Source of the DNA: Piezodorus guildinii
Taxonomy: Eukaryota; Arthropoda; Insecta; Hemiptera; Pentatomidae
Assembly: GCA_023052935.1 (NCBI GenBank)
Contig: CM041297.1
Location: 101,877,063-101,941,062 of the forward strand
Reading direction: 5' to 3'
Length of the DNA stretch: 64,000 bases
The position numbers and the translations under genes are program-made. Below are positions 20,776-33,366 of the stretch, one piece after another (the first letter of the stretch is position 1; the number at the start of each line of letters is the position of its first letter). The notes beneath the pieces are model-generated. The model had not been told where the DNA came from, made no database searches, and saw nothing but the letters and a program-made list of their open reading frames with translations.

Positions 20776-22935
20776 AGGAATGAGGGAAAGTATTGAGATC
20801 GTGAAAATTCCAATTTTGAACGAAAATACTGTTTTTAGGGTCCCCTGAGTCTCTGTGTAGTAAATCTAGAGTAAAAACGAACAGTTGTATGGAACTGAAA
20901 TTTCATATTTAACATAGTCATACGTTCCAGATTTTACAGCAACTTTTTTATAAAATTCAGTTGACCACAAGAGCCACTTTATACCACGCATTTTGGAACT
21001 TTTTACGATTTTCTCATAACGGCTCTAACGATTTTAATTAAACTCGCTATATAGATGTAAAATTTGTTAGGCTTTGATTTTGTGTAGATTTCAATTCTGA
21101 TTAAAATAGTCTGATTGGGCTAAATGCCGATATTTTAAAATTTCTTCCTTTAAAGTACCTTAAATTTTGTAAATTTCAAATAATTAGGCATATCATCTTG
21201 TTAGCATTGTTAAATAAAGGCTAAATGTGGAAGTTGAGCGAATTTGATATAAAACTTGAAATAGATAGACATTAAAACATATCTTTAAAACACAAGAATA
21301 TCAATGTATTGTATAATATACTGGTGGAAAGCAAAATATTTTTAAAAAAATATTATCTTATACACAAAATGTTAAAAGTTAATGGAGAGTCATAAAAGTC
21401 CGATACAACTAACTGATTGTTGTAGATAAAAATATAATGGATTATTTATTAAAAACATCTTTCTATAGAAATTTTACGTAAATAATTCTTTGAACTTTTT
21501 TCATCTCTAAGTAAATTTAAAAATTCTTAAATTAATTTTTACGACTGAGGTAAGTGAAAATCGTGTGTTGCGTGCACCTATTTTTTTTATTTTTATAACG
21601 ATATCTAAAACTTTCTTTGTTAGAATAAATATATATAAATATATCCCGTTATTTTTTATTTATTTTTTTTTTCTTAACCCCAATTTAGTTGCATGTTTTG
21701 CTAAAATATTTTCTGAATAATTTCCTTTTACTGTATCTAGATACATTTTAAGGATATTTCTGTTAGAGATTATGTTTTTGTACTATTACTGATTTGCTAT
21801 TCCTCTTGGTGCTGGGGATCACTTCAATCGTGACACTTCCAGTCTTAGACTAATCCTAAACTCTAGCTTACACTATGTTGCCACCTCTGAGGAGCTGGCG
21901 GAATCTTGAGCCTACTAAAAATCGGGTTTGGAAGAACTTCTAAGGAATTATAAAAGTTATGTCTTCTTAGGAATTCACTCACTTTAGGAATATTAAATAG
22001 TAAATGAAGCCTTTCCTAAATTAATTAATCCGCTATACGATTGTACAATTTAATTTAAATTTAAATTGTTCTTCTGACCTCCAATGAAGGTCTGCGATGT
22101 TTATCTTATTGTGTTTTTTTCTCGATGTCCACACCATGAACTAGCTCAAAAAAATATTTTATAAATTAACCCTTAAATAATCCTGGTATATCCTGATAGA
22201 GTATCGTTCTACAAGTATAGAACATGCTGCTCAACGAGGAGGGAATTCGAAATAAATTCAACAATGAAATGAAAGAAAATTTAGGCTTGAAGTAAATGTT
22301 CTACTTCGAGCAGAATCAAAATTGACCAAAATTTTGAAGATTTGTTGTTTTTTTTCACATATTTTTTGTTTTAACATTGTTTTTTGTTATTTTAAGTGTT
22401 TCCTAAAAAATTACTTTTTCCGTATTGTAAACTGTTATCTCTGCTTTTTGTATTTGCTCGAGGTTTTTTTTTTTTTTTTCTATCTATTCTATACTGTTCA
22501 ATGTTTTAGTTATTTACTTAATTGTAAAAATTAAGGGGCAACGGAAACTATTTATATCATGAATGATACTTTATGCATGGAGGATGTACACAGATACAGT
22601 ATGTGAGAATTAATAAATAAAAAGAAAAACAAATGTCAATCAATCAATATCATTTTTGAGCAAATTGTCAAAAAGTAAAAAGCTATATTCATAGTATAAA
22701 GTGGCTCTACTGGTTTGCCGATTTCGAAAAAAAAAAAGTTGCTGTAACATCTCAGACATATAGCTATCATAAAAAAAATTTTAGTTTCTTACGAGTTTTT
22801 TTTTTCGTAGTAGATTTACCACACACATGAACGGACCCACAGATCTTGGTCATTTGGAATCAGGGGACCTTGAAAAATATATTTCCATTGAAAACTGCAA
22901 TTCGAAAATTTTCACGATCTCAATATTTATATTTC
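20776..22935. repeat. Repeat family F, long TIR-bounded copy (about 2.16 kb)
   Basis: The left end ('gggaaagtattgagatcgtg', 20782) and right end (reverse complement 'aatattgagatcgtgaaaat', about 22928) are inverted repeats. Both contain 'ggtcccctga' about 65 bp in. Further in, each side has a 'tataaagtggctct' block (reverse at 20965-20980, forward at 22697-22710), so the palindrome extends about 230 bp inward. The middle carries 'agtctgattgggctaaatgc' (about 21108), 'aatatactggtggaaagc' (about 21316) and 'gtaagtgaaaatcgtgtg' (21550). There is no credible coding frame. 21780-22650 is unique to this copy and may be an insertion. Confidence 0.65.
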
Positions 22936-23845
22936 ATGTAGAGGTCAGTGAACAAACATTAATGTAAAATGAAAATAAATTAGGTCTAAAAATAGTTGAG
23001 ATTATAATGAGAAATTCAGCAACTAATGTTCTGAAATCATTAATCAAGGTTTTTATTTAGAGATGTAAATTAAGTTCTTAAATTTTTTTTGCGCCTATAT
23101 AATGACTGAATTATTACGATTTAAAAGGTTAGATTTAACTTTTCTGTTTTTAGATTTTATTTAAGGCACAATAACTTCACTCTACATTGAACGACTTTCT
23201 TTAACTGCCATAAGATTCTCTCCCTCTCATGGCATTACTAAATATTTCAACTAATGACTATAAAATGTACAAAGACAAACTTGTTCTTCTTCGAGCTAAG
23301 CGGATGAATATAATACCGCCTTAAAATGAGATGAAAATTGACGGGGAGGGAAAACTAAACAGGCCCAACTTGCCCCCGGGTCAAATAGGGAGGAGGATGT
23401 CGACGAGAATTAATGAACCCCAAGCCGGGCCAAGTTTCTTCAAAGGGCACCTTAGGGAGTCGGGGCACGAAGGGAGGCTACGAAGGTGGAGAAAAAGGTA
23501 TCAAATGGTGAGTCTCACAGGGGTCACAATTATATATCCAGCGAATTTTAATAAAATTTGTAATTTATTTGTATACATATTTTGGTTTATTGTATTATCG
23601 ATGAACCTTTGTAATCGACCACACAAATTATAAAAAAAGGATCCCCCTCCCTCCCACTGCTTCAAAATATTACGTTTCAAGATACAAGATATTAAGTTGT
23701 CTGCCGTCGGCGGAATTTCTTCGAAAATACTGGACCATTTTTTTTTTTTAATTCGCCTTAAAAAATACTTGCGCATCCAACGATGATCTTAACACCTAGA
23801 CGTTGCTATCAGCTGGTAATTTTTAAAATATTGGCAGATTTAAAT
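22936..23845. other. Non-coding stretch with a GC-rich island
   Basis: 23331-23510 is strikingly G-rich on plus and open for 100 codons, Arg/Gly/Pro-rich. It reaches a good splice-donor match, ATG|GTGAGT, at about 23509. It could be an exon or a conserved element; I recognise no protein. Confidence 0.3.
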
Positions 23846-24958
23846 AAATAAATAAATTCTTTATTATTCTGGGACAAGTCCCTTTTGAATAACATCTACA
23901 TAACATGTAAATTGACTTTAGAGTCTTAGATAAATTAATTATTTATAAACAATTTCACTAAAACTAACAGAAAACAGACATACGCAAATATGTTGAAAAT
24001 AGAATAAAATAGAGTCAATTACAATTTTGTTCTGACTGGATGGTCATGAGATGAATGAATAAGCGGGATTTGAATGCAGGTAGAGAGTTGGAGTGACGGA
24101 TAGAAAGAGGAATAGAATTCCATAGGATTGAGGATCGGATAAGGAACGATCTGTCAAAATGCGCAGATTGGTGGGCCGTTGTGTATAAATCTGAAGGCCT
24201 AGAGCGTGTAATGGACAGAGGATTTGAATTGTAAAAGGTTGAAAATGTATGATGGACGGCGGGATTGAATAACTTGGTATAGGAATGATGCAAGGAAATA
24301 CTTCCGACGATTGGAAGGATAAAGCCACTTCAATTCGCTATAAAATTCTTAGACGGAGGTGTACCTCGGGACCCCGAAGATAAATCGAACAAAGCAATTA
24401 ATTAGGCGTTTTATTTTTACTTCGAGATCCCCAGAAACACAACCGTATACGGTACAGCAGTAGTCGAAGTGGGGGGAATATTAGAGAGGTGACGAGGAGC
24501 TTCCGGGTTTCATCCGGGAATAGGCGACGAAGGGAATTCAGTCGCTTTAAGGTGTAAAAGGTGCGGTGGGAAATTTCGGAAATATGGTTCTTGAAAGAGA
24601 GGGTTTGATCAAAGGTTACTCCCAGATTCCTGACGGTCGGAAAAAACTTTATAGGGTTACCATTTAAGAAGAGGGTTGGGATATGTGGAACAGTTTTCAA
24701 GAAGTGATGGGATCCTATTACAATGGCCTTTGTTTTTTTCAATATTTAGTTTTAGTTTGTTGACTAGAACCCAGTGACTTATTCGATCTAAGTCCTCTTG
24801 TAGCCTTTTTGTTGCTGGTCATAGGTGCGGAGGTGGAAAGGAAAGGTAAATTGGAAAATCTTGGAAAACCTGCATAGTGGTGGTATTTAGAGTGATTAAT
24901 ATGGAGAGGCAGGTCATTAATATAAATAGCAAATAGGGTAGGAGATAGAGATTTACAA
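23846..24958 (-). mobile_element. CR1-type LINE, 5'-truncated, minus strand
   Basis: Read on minus, it begins at about 24955 in the RT with SLSPTLFAIYINDLP, loses the YADD region by a small deletion, and continues KTKAIVIGSHHFLKT. VRNLGVTFDQTLSFKNH follows, then ETRKLLVTSLIFP, all close to ORF2 of the full element at 43279-46080. It ends in a frame-shifted C-terminus and the conserved 3' stem at 23871-23882 (GGGAC-AA-GTCCC) before an (AAAT)n tail. Confidence 0.88.
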
Positions 24959-24967
24959 CAATTTTAT

Positions 24968-25435
24968 TCAATAACTCAGTTACTTTTTGAAAATAGATAA
25001 AAAATGTATTAATGTTTTTTAACCAGAAAACCGCGGATAATTATGAAAAACAAAATTGAAATTCCACACATAAATACGCCTATAACTCAGTTATTTTTAA
25101 AGATATAGAAAAATATGTAGAGAGTTTTTGGAATCAGTAAAGTCCGATAAACAGGTAAAAAAGGAAAAAAAATTCAATCTCACCCATAAAAACCTCTATA
25201 ACTCAGTTATTTTTGAAGATATAGAAAAATACGTAAAGAGTTTGAGAATCAGTAAAGTGCGATAAACAAAAAAAAAATTAAAATAAAAAAGGAAATAAAT
25301 TCAATCTTCCCCATAAAAACCCCCCAAACTCAGTCATTTTTAGAGATTGAGAAAAATACGTATAGAGTTTTAGAATCATTAAAGCGCGATAAAGAGAAAA
25401 AAAATAATAAAAAGATAACAAAAATTTTAGCCTTT
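24968..25435. repeat. Tandem repeat, four units of about 110-127 bp
   Basis: Units start at about 24971, 25082, 25198 and 25324 with 'aactcagttatttttgaaga' or close variants. Each then has 'gagaaaaatacgtatagag' and 'aaagtgcgataaa'. Divergence between units is moderate. The array abuts the broken end of the CR1 copy at 23846-24958. Confidence 0.85.
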
Positions 25436-26205
25436 GGTGCTATGTCATAGAGAATTAAATTTCCTAAAATTGATAAAATAATCATTGAAATTGGTTCAGA
25501 ACTAGCAAACATATTTTGAAATATACCGTTTTTATTAGCTTTTCATATTAGTTAATTGGTTATTAACAGCTTTATAAACAGTTATACCCTAATATAGTTA
25601 TTTGGAAATAATAAACTATTGTGTAATAATTTGAAGCGTTTTTTTTGTTTTTTAATTCCTTTTTTTCCTCCTTTGGGAGAGTCGTGTACTAGGTAACTTT
25701 TGAAGTTTTATGTGATTGTGTGGTCTTACGTGTGAAATCATTTTATTTTAAATAACAAAAGATATTGAAATAATGAAAACATCAAGAAGAGAATAGAAAC
25801 TTTTTTTTCTATTATTATCCATGACCAAGTATTAATGTTTTATTTATTTTTTAAAGTTGATTTATTTTACACAATTATTTTCTCATATATCTGTATATCT
25901 TTGCCATAAAAGCTATTTCATTCTTTGAAATAATTAATATTAATATTTTTTTTTTTATAATCGTTTATTTTTTCACAGCTTTATAATGATGTCAATTGGT
26001 TCTTTCAAATATTTTAGACTTCTCTACAACTGTTTATTTTCCTGGAAAATCAACAGGAGGGCCATGACTCCTTTGATTATTTTATTTCTTAAAGAATGAG
26101 TTATAGGTAATCTTTTTTATTACTTTTAATTGTTATTAATATTTTTGTATTGATTTTATATTTATAGCCATATTGTTTTTCTTCGACCTTTGATGTTTAT
26201 TCATT
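25436..26205. other. AT-rich non-coding stretch
   Basis: No gene or classifiable repeat seen. Confidence 0.4.
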
Positions 26206-26209
26206 TAAC

Positions 26210-26334
26210 GTTACTTTATGCTACTATGGCTAATTGGACGATGCTACAGAGTCCTAAATTTTGCCTATTCAGAAATAATTGGGATAGGGATTAATTCCTC
26301 CGAAGGACGGCATAACTAGGGATTTATTACTATT
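26210..26334 (-). mobile_element. SINE B fragment (minus)
   Basis: Reverse complement of the body and tail of SINE B (compare 34255-34450): 'atgctactatggctaattgg', 'cctaaattttgcctat' and 'ctccgaaggacggc'. The tRNA-like head is missing and about 70 bp is deleted in the middle. Confidence 0.75.
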
Positions 26335-27705
26335 AAAAAATCCGCAGCTTTGAAATTCTACCTTTGATATTTATTTATTAATTTTTTATTACTTAATGTA
26401 TTTTTTAAATATTCACTTTTATATCAAATTTATTTTTTTATCAACTTATTGTGTACACCTTCGCCTTAAAACATATTAAAACTTATGAAATTAATTACTT
26501 TTAATATTACATTTTTGTTATAATTGTATATATCCTATGACGTTTAGAATGTTAGGTGTCTCTTCATCTGAGCTGCGTATAAAGACGTTTCTAGCACTGT
26601 TTTTGAGTGTTAGGAAAAATTCTCTCTTTTTTTTATCATGGAGAGGTTAACAATAAGAGAGGGATTGTGGAAGGGTGGCTTTTCTCATTAGAGGAGGGGA
26701 GGCGGAATACAGGCAACCTGTTGAGCCGGCCCAGCAACTTTTACCATGTAAACTTCCACTGCAACATTTAACTTCCCTGTTATGATTTACGGCTTATTAG
26801 GCTAAATACCTTGAGGGGTATAACACACTTCTTCAGCCTTTCAATCTTTGGTACTCCAATAAATTTTATGTTGTTAGCATATGAATTCGCACCTGTTTAG
26901 AATGAGTTAACAATCAGCAAGCGAACGAATTGTTTCGAAATTAGAAACATATCAGGTAAATGAAAATATGGTACCTAGCAGTCACTTTTTGTTGTATTAT
27001 ATTATTATATAATTATTGTGATACGGTTAAAGTTTTTTATACAGCACCTTTTTGAATCATATTCGTATTCCTGTATTCGTAGTACGTCACCTGTAGCTGA
27101 TACACAATAGTTCCTATGATCATTGCTGAAGATTCTTTACCTTTCCAAGTAAAGAGGGCAATGACCCTGTTAATGTTTGGAGACCTGGGGTGTTCCATGG
27201 TAATCTCAAACATTGTAATATTTGTGAGGGCTAGTTGTTTATAAATGAATATGGACTGTATTTGGGATAATGGATCTATGGTGCTGTTAGGTTACAAACT
27301 GATTCTATTTCCAAAGAAATATAATGAGGGTTAGTGGTTTTAGTCATTTTGAACTATTGATAACATAGTTGGCTGATGATCTGGGCTATTTCTTCTCTTG
27401 CATTTTCCGCTTCTCCTTGAGCCGGCCGGCGCCTATTTTCTACTTCATTATTTTGAGTTATTCTTCTAAAAAATAATGTATCACTCAAGGCACATTTGCA
27501 CACTATCAAGTCTCTCTCGATATTGTCCCTATCTTGTCTTTTCCAGACGTTTCTGCCTGTAGCAGTCCCTCCAGATGCCACTAGATGGCCTTTGGTGTGC
27601 TTATTGTGTTGCTGCACGCTAGATGACAGCACTTAAAATTGGTTAAGGGCCGTGCTCTCTTAACAACTCCTTTTTACAATTTTATTAATTCCTACACTTG
27701 AGTTG
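26335..27705. other. Non-coding stretch with GC-richer patches
   Basis: 26650-26800 and 27350-27640 are GC-richer. The latter holds a 92-codon minus frame (27354-27632), polar and Arg-rich, without recognisable similarity. I cannot tell a small gene or exon from chance. Confidence 0.3.
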
Positions 27706-27710
27706 TGTGA

Positions 27711-27714
27711 TATA

Positions 27715-27787
<73 letters not shown>
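27711..27787. repeat. (TG)n(TA)n microsatellite
   Basis: Short TG run followed by about 31 TA units, then a T run. Confidence 0.95.
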
Positions 27788-27793
<6 letters not shown>

Positions 27794-28043
27794 TTTTTTT
27801 TTCAAAATCATAAGTTTTTGAGACTTCTCACTCGCACTATCAAGTGACGCGATTGAAACGCCATAGTTATATTTTTTCCTCCACAGTTATTTCACACTGA
27901 AGAAGTCTGTATCTCGTATCAGAATGTTTTTATTTTAGGATAAGTGATTATATAACTATTAGGTGAAGATAATTTAAGGTGAAGGTAAAAGCTAACATTA
28001 GATTCAAGACTGTAATTATTCTTCACCACTATTATTTTAAAAT

Positions 28044-28080
28044 GCACAACGTTTCGGCTTCTATGCCATCTTCAAGGTGC
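28044..28080 (-). ncRNA. Hammerhead-ribozyme-like motif
   Basis: On minus: GCACC, then TTGAAGA (canonical CUGANGA with its first C changed), a stem II GGC-ATAGAA-GCC, GAAAC, GTT, then GTGC able to pair with the first GCAC as stem I. This is the layout of the minimal type-I hammerheads known from Penelope-like retroelements and related repeats. The changed core base suggests it is no longer active. Confidence 0.4.
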
Positions 28081-29340
28081 AACATTTTTTTTATATTAGG
28101 GTAAGTAGGCAATTCCACTCAGAAGCCTCATATTTGAATTGAATCAATATTTTAAAAGACGTAGTTTTAATGAAACAATTTTTTTTTTATTTTTTTTTTA
28201 ACAGTTTAAACAAATCTTATGTTTCGAAATAGAAAAGTTTACAATTAAAAAAGAAAAAGATACATTTGAAATGGAAATGGTAACATTTGCTTAGTAATAA
28301 GTTGCAGTTGAAATGAAAGAGGTTACATTTGATTAGGAAATGCCATAAATCGTTAATAAACATTTCTTAAATATATAAAAACCCGATCACCTTAGGTTTT
28401 ATTATAATTTTTTGATACTTCTGAAGGTAAATAACTTAAATTAATCACAATATAATGTTTAAATGTAGAAACTAAATGTTTCAAAACGGCTCAAAACAAG
28501 AGTTCAGTAACTAATATTAAAGCTGTTATTTTATTTGCACAAAAAAAAAAAAATCTGGAATGGACCTTGAACTAGATAAAACTGCTACTAGTTCTTTAAT
28601 TACGACATTTCCTTCTGGTATTTTAACAAAACTTTTATTCATATACAAAAAAAAAATCCTAGTTAAAAATAAATCCATTTATTTTAGTATCTTTGTCTTC
28701 AATTAATTAACTTTCAGTTACAATTATCCCTCTTCCCTCCTCTCAGAATAAAAAAGAACCCTGTTTCTTCTTAATAGTTTTGTTTTTTATTTAAGGAGAT
28801 ACCTGGCGAATGCCACGTACTGATAGGAAGAAATTTGATGCATTATTACCGTTTCTTCTTAATTTAATATATCGGAGTGTTATAAAACTGATTATTTTAG
28901 TAGGAAAGGGGTTAGGCAATGCGGTCACAATGCTTTTATATACCGATATCGGAATTCACCACATAAAAAAGAAAGTCCTACAAATTCAAAATCAATTTTA
29001 TCTTATAACTCAAAACAGACGCCGTTATATATAAAAAATAAAGTAGAAGTTAGATAAACAATAAAGTGTTTCCATTCACACCACTTTTATGTATCGCGTT
29101 GGTCACAGACAAAATATTAAGCTTACCTAATATTTGTCTAATCATTTCTTTAAATATTATTATATGTATGTTTTTCGAGTTATTTACAAAATATAAATGA
29201 GTGTAGTAAAATAATTGGGAAATATGACTGCGAAGTTTAAAACCTCATATTGTACAAATAATTGTTTCAATTTTATTGATTTACTATAATAATCATATTA
29301 GATAAAGAAGCTTTTCATTACCTGTTTAGTTTGTCTTAAG
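28081..29340. other. AT-rich non-coding stretch
   Basis: Includes a 74-codon plus frame (28810-29034) that I do not recognise. No repeat family identified. Confidence 0.35.
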
Positions 29341-29344
29341 TTTT

Positions 29345-29505
29345 AGTCTAAAAATAAGATGGTCGCGAGACCATCTGATTTAGAATATTTTATGGATAAC
29401 TATCAATGGGTATTTTCTCTACAATTGTTATGTCCTTAGTTAATGGTCTCTTCAAATTTACTTGATGTACTCACTAATAAAATTGTAAATTTCAATAAAT
29501 ATAAG
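29345..29505 (+). mobile_element. J1 LINE 3' tail
   Basis: It has 'aagatggtcgcgagaccatc', the 3' UTR phrase 'ggataactatcaatgggta', then 'cttgatgtactcac' and a CAATAAAT end. It matches the tails at 6000-6095 and 16080-16215. Only about 160 bp of the element remains. Confidence 0.75.
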
Positions 29506-29679
29506 TTCAAAAATTTAAACTGTTTCGATTCTACTGAACTGATTGAAACACAAATAATATTTATTTAAAAAAATAAAGTAATAGCTTTTTGCCACAACAT
29601 TTAGCTGAGTTCTGTGTTTCGTTTTAGTTCTGCTTGCATTTCTTCGTTTTGATAGATAAGATAGATAGATAACTGTTTT

Positions 29680-29913
29680 TTTATTTCAGCATATTACAAC
29701 AAAAATATAACATATAAAAAAACATTAATAGAACTATGGTCTTTTAGACCGTCTATTCCGGAGCCGACCTGTTCAATTTTATAATTTATATAACAGTAAC
29801 TATATTCATATACAATACACTACACAATAACAGTAAAATAATAATCACTCACTGATTCAACTATTTCATTATCAGGCTCAAAACAACAAAACAATAACAA
29901 TAATAATAAACAA

Positions 29914-29962
<49 letters not shown>

Positions 29963-30660
29963 ATGTATGTATATGTATAAATATATTACAATTTTTAAAT
30001 ATAGTTAAACTCTTTTAGAAGTTTATATCTGTAGGGCCATGCTATTTTACAATATTTATACACAGCCATCCAGTTCTGTCCATTAAGATAGTTTATTACT
30101 TCATCGGTGTTTAGATAATTCTTTCCGAAACACCTTATTCTAATTTCAGATAAAATGGGACATGTGGCGAAGAAATGAAAGGTATTTTCTACTTCTTTTC
30201 TATTACAAAGCGAACACATCACATATTCATTTAACCAAAATCTATTATAGTTGAGGTATACCAATTCACATCTAACTTTAAATATCCATTTTGCCCCATT
30301 AAAACCTAATTTGGTATCAAACAAATATTGCGTCCCATTATCATGATCTAAGTTTTTATATACAAACATTTTCTCTGAGACTATAGCCCTTTGTAAAAAA
30401 TGTTGATCTATAAATACCTATCAGTGATTGTCTAAATTGCTGTAAGATTAGAGCCCGGTTATATTTGTTTTTAAGTTGAATGTCTATTGAAATATTATGT
30501 TTTTCAGCCAGTTCTCTTACATCTTTAATCCAGAAAATATTTGTTTGATGACTTCCTCATTTATGAAATGTAGCAGTCTATTATTTGGTAGATTTTTAAC
30601 TTTTAGAATGTAGTTATTTTGAATTTTTAAAGTTTCCACGAACATTGGGACTATTTTTGT
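29680..30660 (-). pseudogene. LINE ORF2 C-terminal relic
   Basis: The minus frame at 29995-30369 (124 codons) reads LGFNGAKWIFKVRCELVYLN, then CSLCNRKEVENTFHFFATCP (a C-x2-C...H...C knuckle), then NYLNGQNWMAVYKYCKIAWP. This is the C-terminal domain following the RT in several LINE families. Coding traces continue upstream to about 30650 in other frames. The last 300 bp (29680-29990) is an AT-rich 3' region containing a TA microsatellite. Possibly the same family as the RT relic at 8926-9749. Confidence 0.65.
29917..29985. repeat. (TA)n microsatellite with interruptions
   Basis: About 30 TA units broken by TTA and GTATG. Confidence 0.9.
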
Positions 30661-30693
30661 TTCGACATTTTTTCGTTTTACGTTATAGTATTA

Positions 30694-31224
<531 letters not shown>

Positions 31225-31455
31225 CTAGGTTACTCTTAGTAAACTAAATAATTTAACAGTCTTTAAAATATCAAAAGTGGGTATATCCTTTGAAATAGTA
31301 AAATTAGTCCTTTTCGAACGTAATGCTACAGTTTTCCCCTCTCCTAAATTTAGCTTATTCAGGTTTGTTTGGATCTTTAACGAGTAACGAGTACCTGACA
31401 TAGCACAGACTTGGTACCAGTTTTTTACGTCCCTTCCGAACGAGGGTGTAACCAA
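31225..31455 (-). pseudogene. Possible LINE RT thumb fragment
   Basis: The 76-codon minus frame contains NKLNLGEGKTVALRSKRTNF and ends LFSLLRVT. This resembles the LINE RT block 'LNxxKTxxxxFxR...KxLGVT' that follows YADD. Short, so uncertain. Confidence 0.4.
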
Positions 31456-31539
31456 GGAGTTTTAACTCCTTTTAAAAATGTTGGATTTACTCTAATGTTT
31501 AAATTTTCAAACCCTGTTTTCGGCAACTTTAACGCTTAA

Positions 31540-32096
31540 ACCTTCTTAAGACCGATCTGGACTTACGGAGTTCAGTTTTGGCTATTTCTCATGGAAATGT
31601 TCTCCGTATCCTAATTCTTACTATCCGAAATCCTTCGTAAAATCCTCAATGCTCCCTACATTGTTACGAATAAAATCATCCACAATAACCATAATGTTTT
31701 ATTGTTGCTATTTTGGCAAAAACAAGGTACTACAACTATCATGACAAACTCAATTTCAACTCACTCGTCTGAAAATAAGATGGCATCGAGACCTGATTTA
31801 GAATATATTTTGATGGTATGTTAATAGCCAGTTTCTCTAAATGTAAATCAAGCTACTGTTTAATACATTCTCACATTTACAAGATGTTATTAGGGGTACA
31901 TTTACAAGATGATATTAGGGGTACTCACTACGTTTGCTATAGCATGGTATTTGTGCTATTGTGCTAAACTCATTAATTTTATACAGGAAATGACTGTAGA
32001 AACTCGACGGGTTCAGCAAAATAACACAAATAGCATGCTATAGCAAACGTAGTGAGTACCCCTATTATATTTCTGTTGTAAAGTAGTGATTTAAAT
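31540..32096 (+). mobile_element. J1 LINE 3' fragment, interrupted by a MITE
   Basis: It has 'cttaagaccgatctggactt', 'atccttcgtaaaatcctcaa' and 'gaaaataagatggcatcgag', all shared with the J1 copies at 5640-6000 and 15780-16090. The 3' UTR ('ctcacatttacaagatgtta') is split at 31917 by a 147-bp MITE and resumes at 32064 ('atatttctgttgtaaa'). Confidence 0.8.
31917..32063. mobile_element. MITE with about 53-bp terminal inverted repeats
   Basis: The ends begin AGGGGTACTCACTACGTTTG. The two arms are identical for 30 bp, then differ at 4 of the next 23. ATT flanks both sides (31914-31916 and 32064-32066); alternatively the target is TA with ends GGGGTAC. No coding capacity. Just upstream, a partial duplicate 'tttacaagatgttattaggg' carries an extra copy of the terminal bases. 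Confidence 0.85.
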
Positions 32097-32880
32097 AATT
32101 GTTTGTTTTTTTACAATTGTCTAGCACTTTTAGGAAAACATTTCCTACTTCTACTCATCAATACTTCTTAAGCTACACTTCATTTATTATATAACATTTT
32201 CAATGTATACATATGACAAGAAATTTTTTTTTTTTTTTTCAAAATATCTTTATCTCCCTACACGACTGTAGATCAAAGTTTAACACAAGCATTGTTTCCT
32301 GCCTTTGTAATATTAACAATATTCTTTTATTTTTTTTCTATACTCTAACGATAAATTTCTATTTAATGCATACATTATCATGATTAGTAAACAAAGTAAT
32401 ACAAATTTAAACGAGTTAAAATTCGATTGTATTGAAACTGTTAATACCCCGAAGTTACCCAGCTCATATGATTTCCTTTCATTAGCGCCATTTGAATAGA
32501 TAAGATGAAATTAGAACGTTTATGATAATTCGATTCCTTGTTAGTATCGTAGTTAACATATTCATTGACCCATAGCAAAGCAAATATAATCTAATTAGTT
32601 GCTAATCTGTTGCATGCATGCATAAAATATTAGAAATATATTTAGTTAATCGCCCTACAATAACATGTAATCCATTAAGTTAGGGAAATTACGGTCTGCC
32701 TATTATATAGTAGGAAATTATATGTTTATATGTTTTCTACGTTTTATTAAAACATATTCAAACAAACACAAAACTTGTTTACGAATTTACGGAAAAAGAA
32801 GTGCCCTGAGCTGTTATATTCTAATATCTATACATTTTTAATTGATAGAAATATGGTAGTAAAAGTGTTTAGAGAAATCT
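32097..32880. other. AT-rich non-coding stretch
   Basis: Poly-T run at 32226-32242. Nothing else recognised. Confidence 0.4.
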
Positions 32881-32889
32881 AATCCCATT

Positions 32890-32955
32890 CATCTCACATG
32901 TGGGGTTCCGCAAGTAGCAGTATCATGTCCAATACTGTTCCACCTGCATTGATAA
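32890..32955 (+). pseudogene. Tiny reverse transcriptase relic
   Basis: One frame reads LTCGVPQVAVSCPILFHLH then a stop. CGVPQ...PILF is the RT block just before YADD in Jockey/CR1 LINEs. No further coding is visible around it. Confidence 0.5.
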
Positions 32956-33366
32956 AATTGTTGAAGATTGATGAAAAGTACGAAGTTGCTTGATTGTCAT
33001 TGCTGTCACCAGTAGCAGCTCGAATACTAGCAAGGCTGTTAAGGTTTCCATAAAGTCTTGCCGGTCAATAACAAACGATTAGAAAATTGTGAACGTAGTT
33101 GTGTTAATTTGGATTAAAAAATAGATAAGTATAATCCTTTCAGGAAGGAAAAAAAAATTACCAAGTTTAAATTAACAACTGTGAAGTTAAATTATCAAAA
33201 ACATTTTTTTTAATGGAATTAATTTTAACAGCCGTTTAAAATTTTCTGTCCACTTCTGTCAGTACGAAAATGAGAACAGTGAAACAAAAATTAAAAAACA
33301 AAATTGACCATTTACTATATCCTTCAAACCTTAGCTTTCGACTAATTCCTTAATACATAAATGTAT

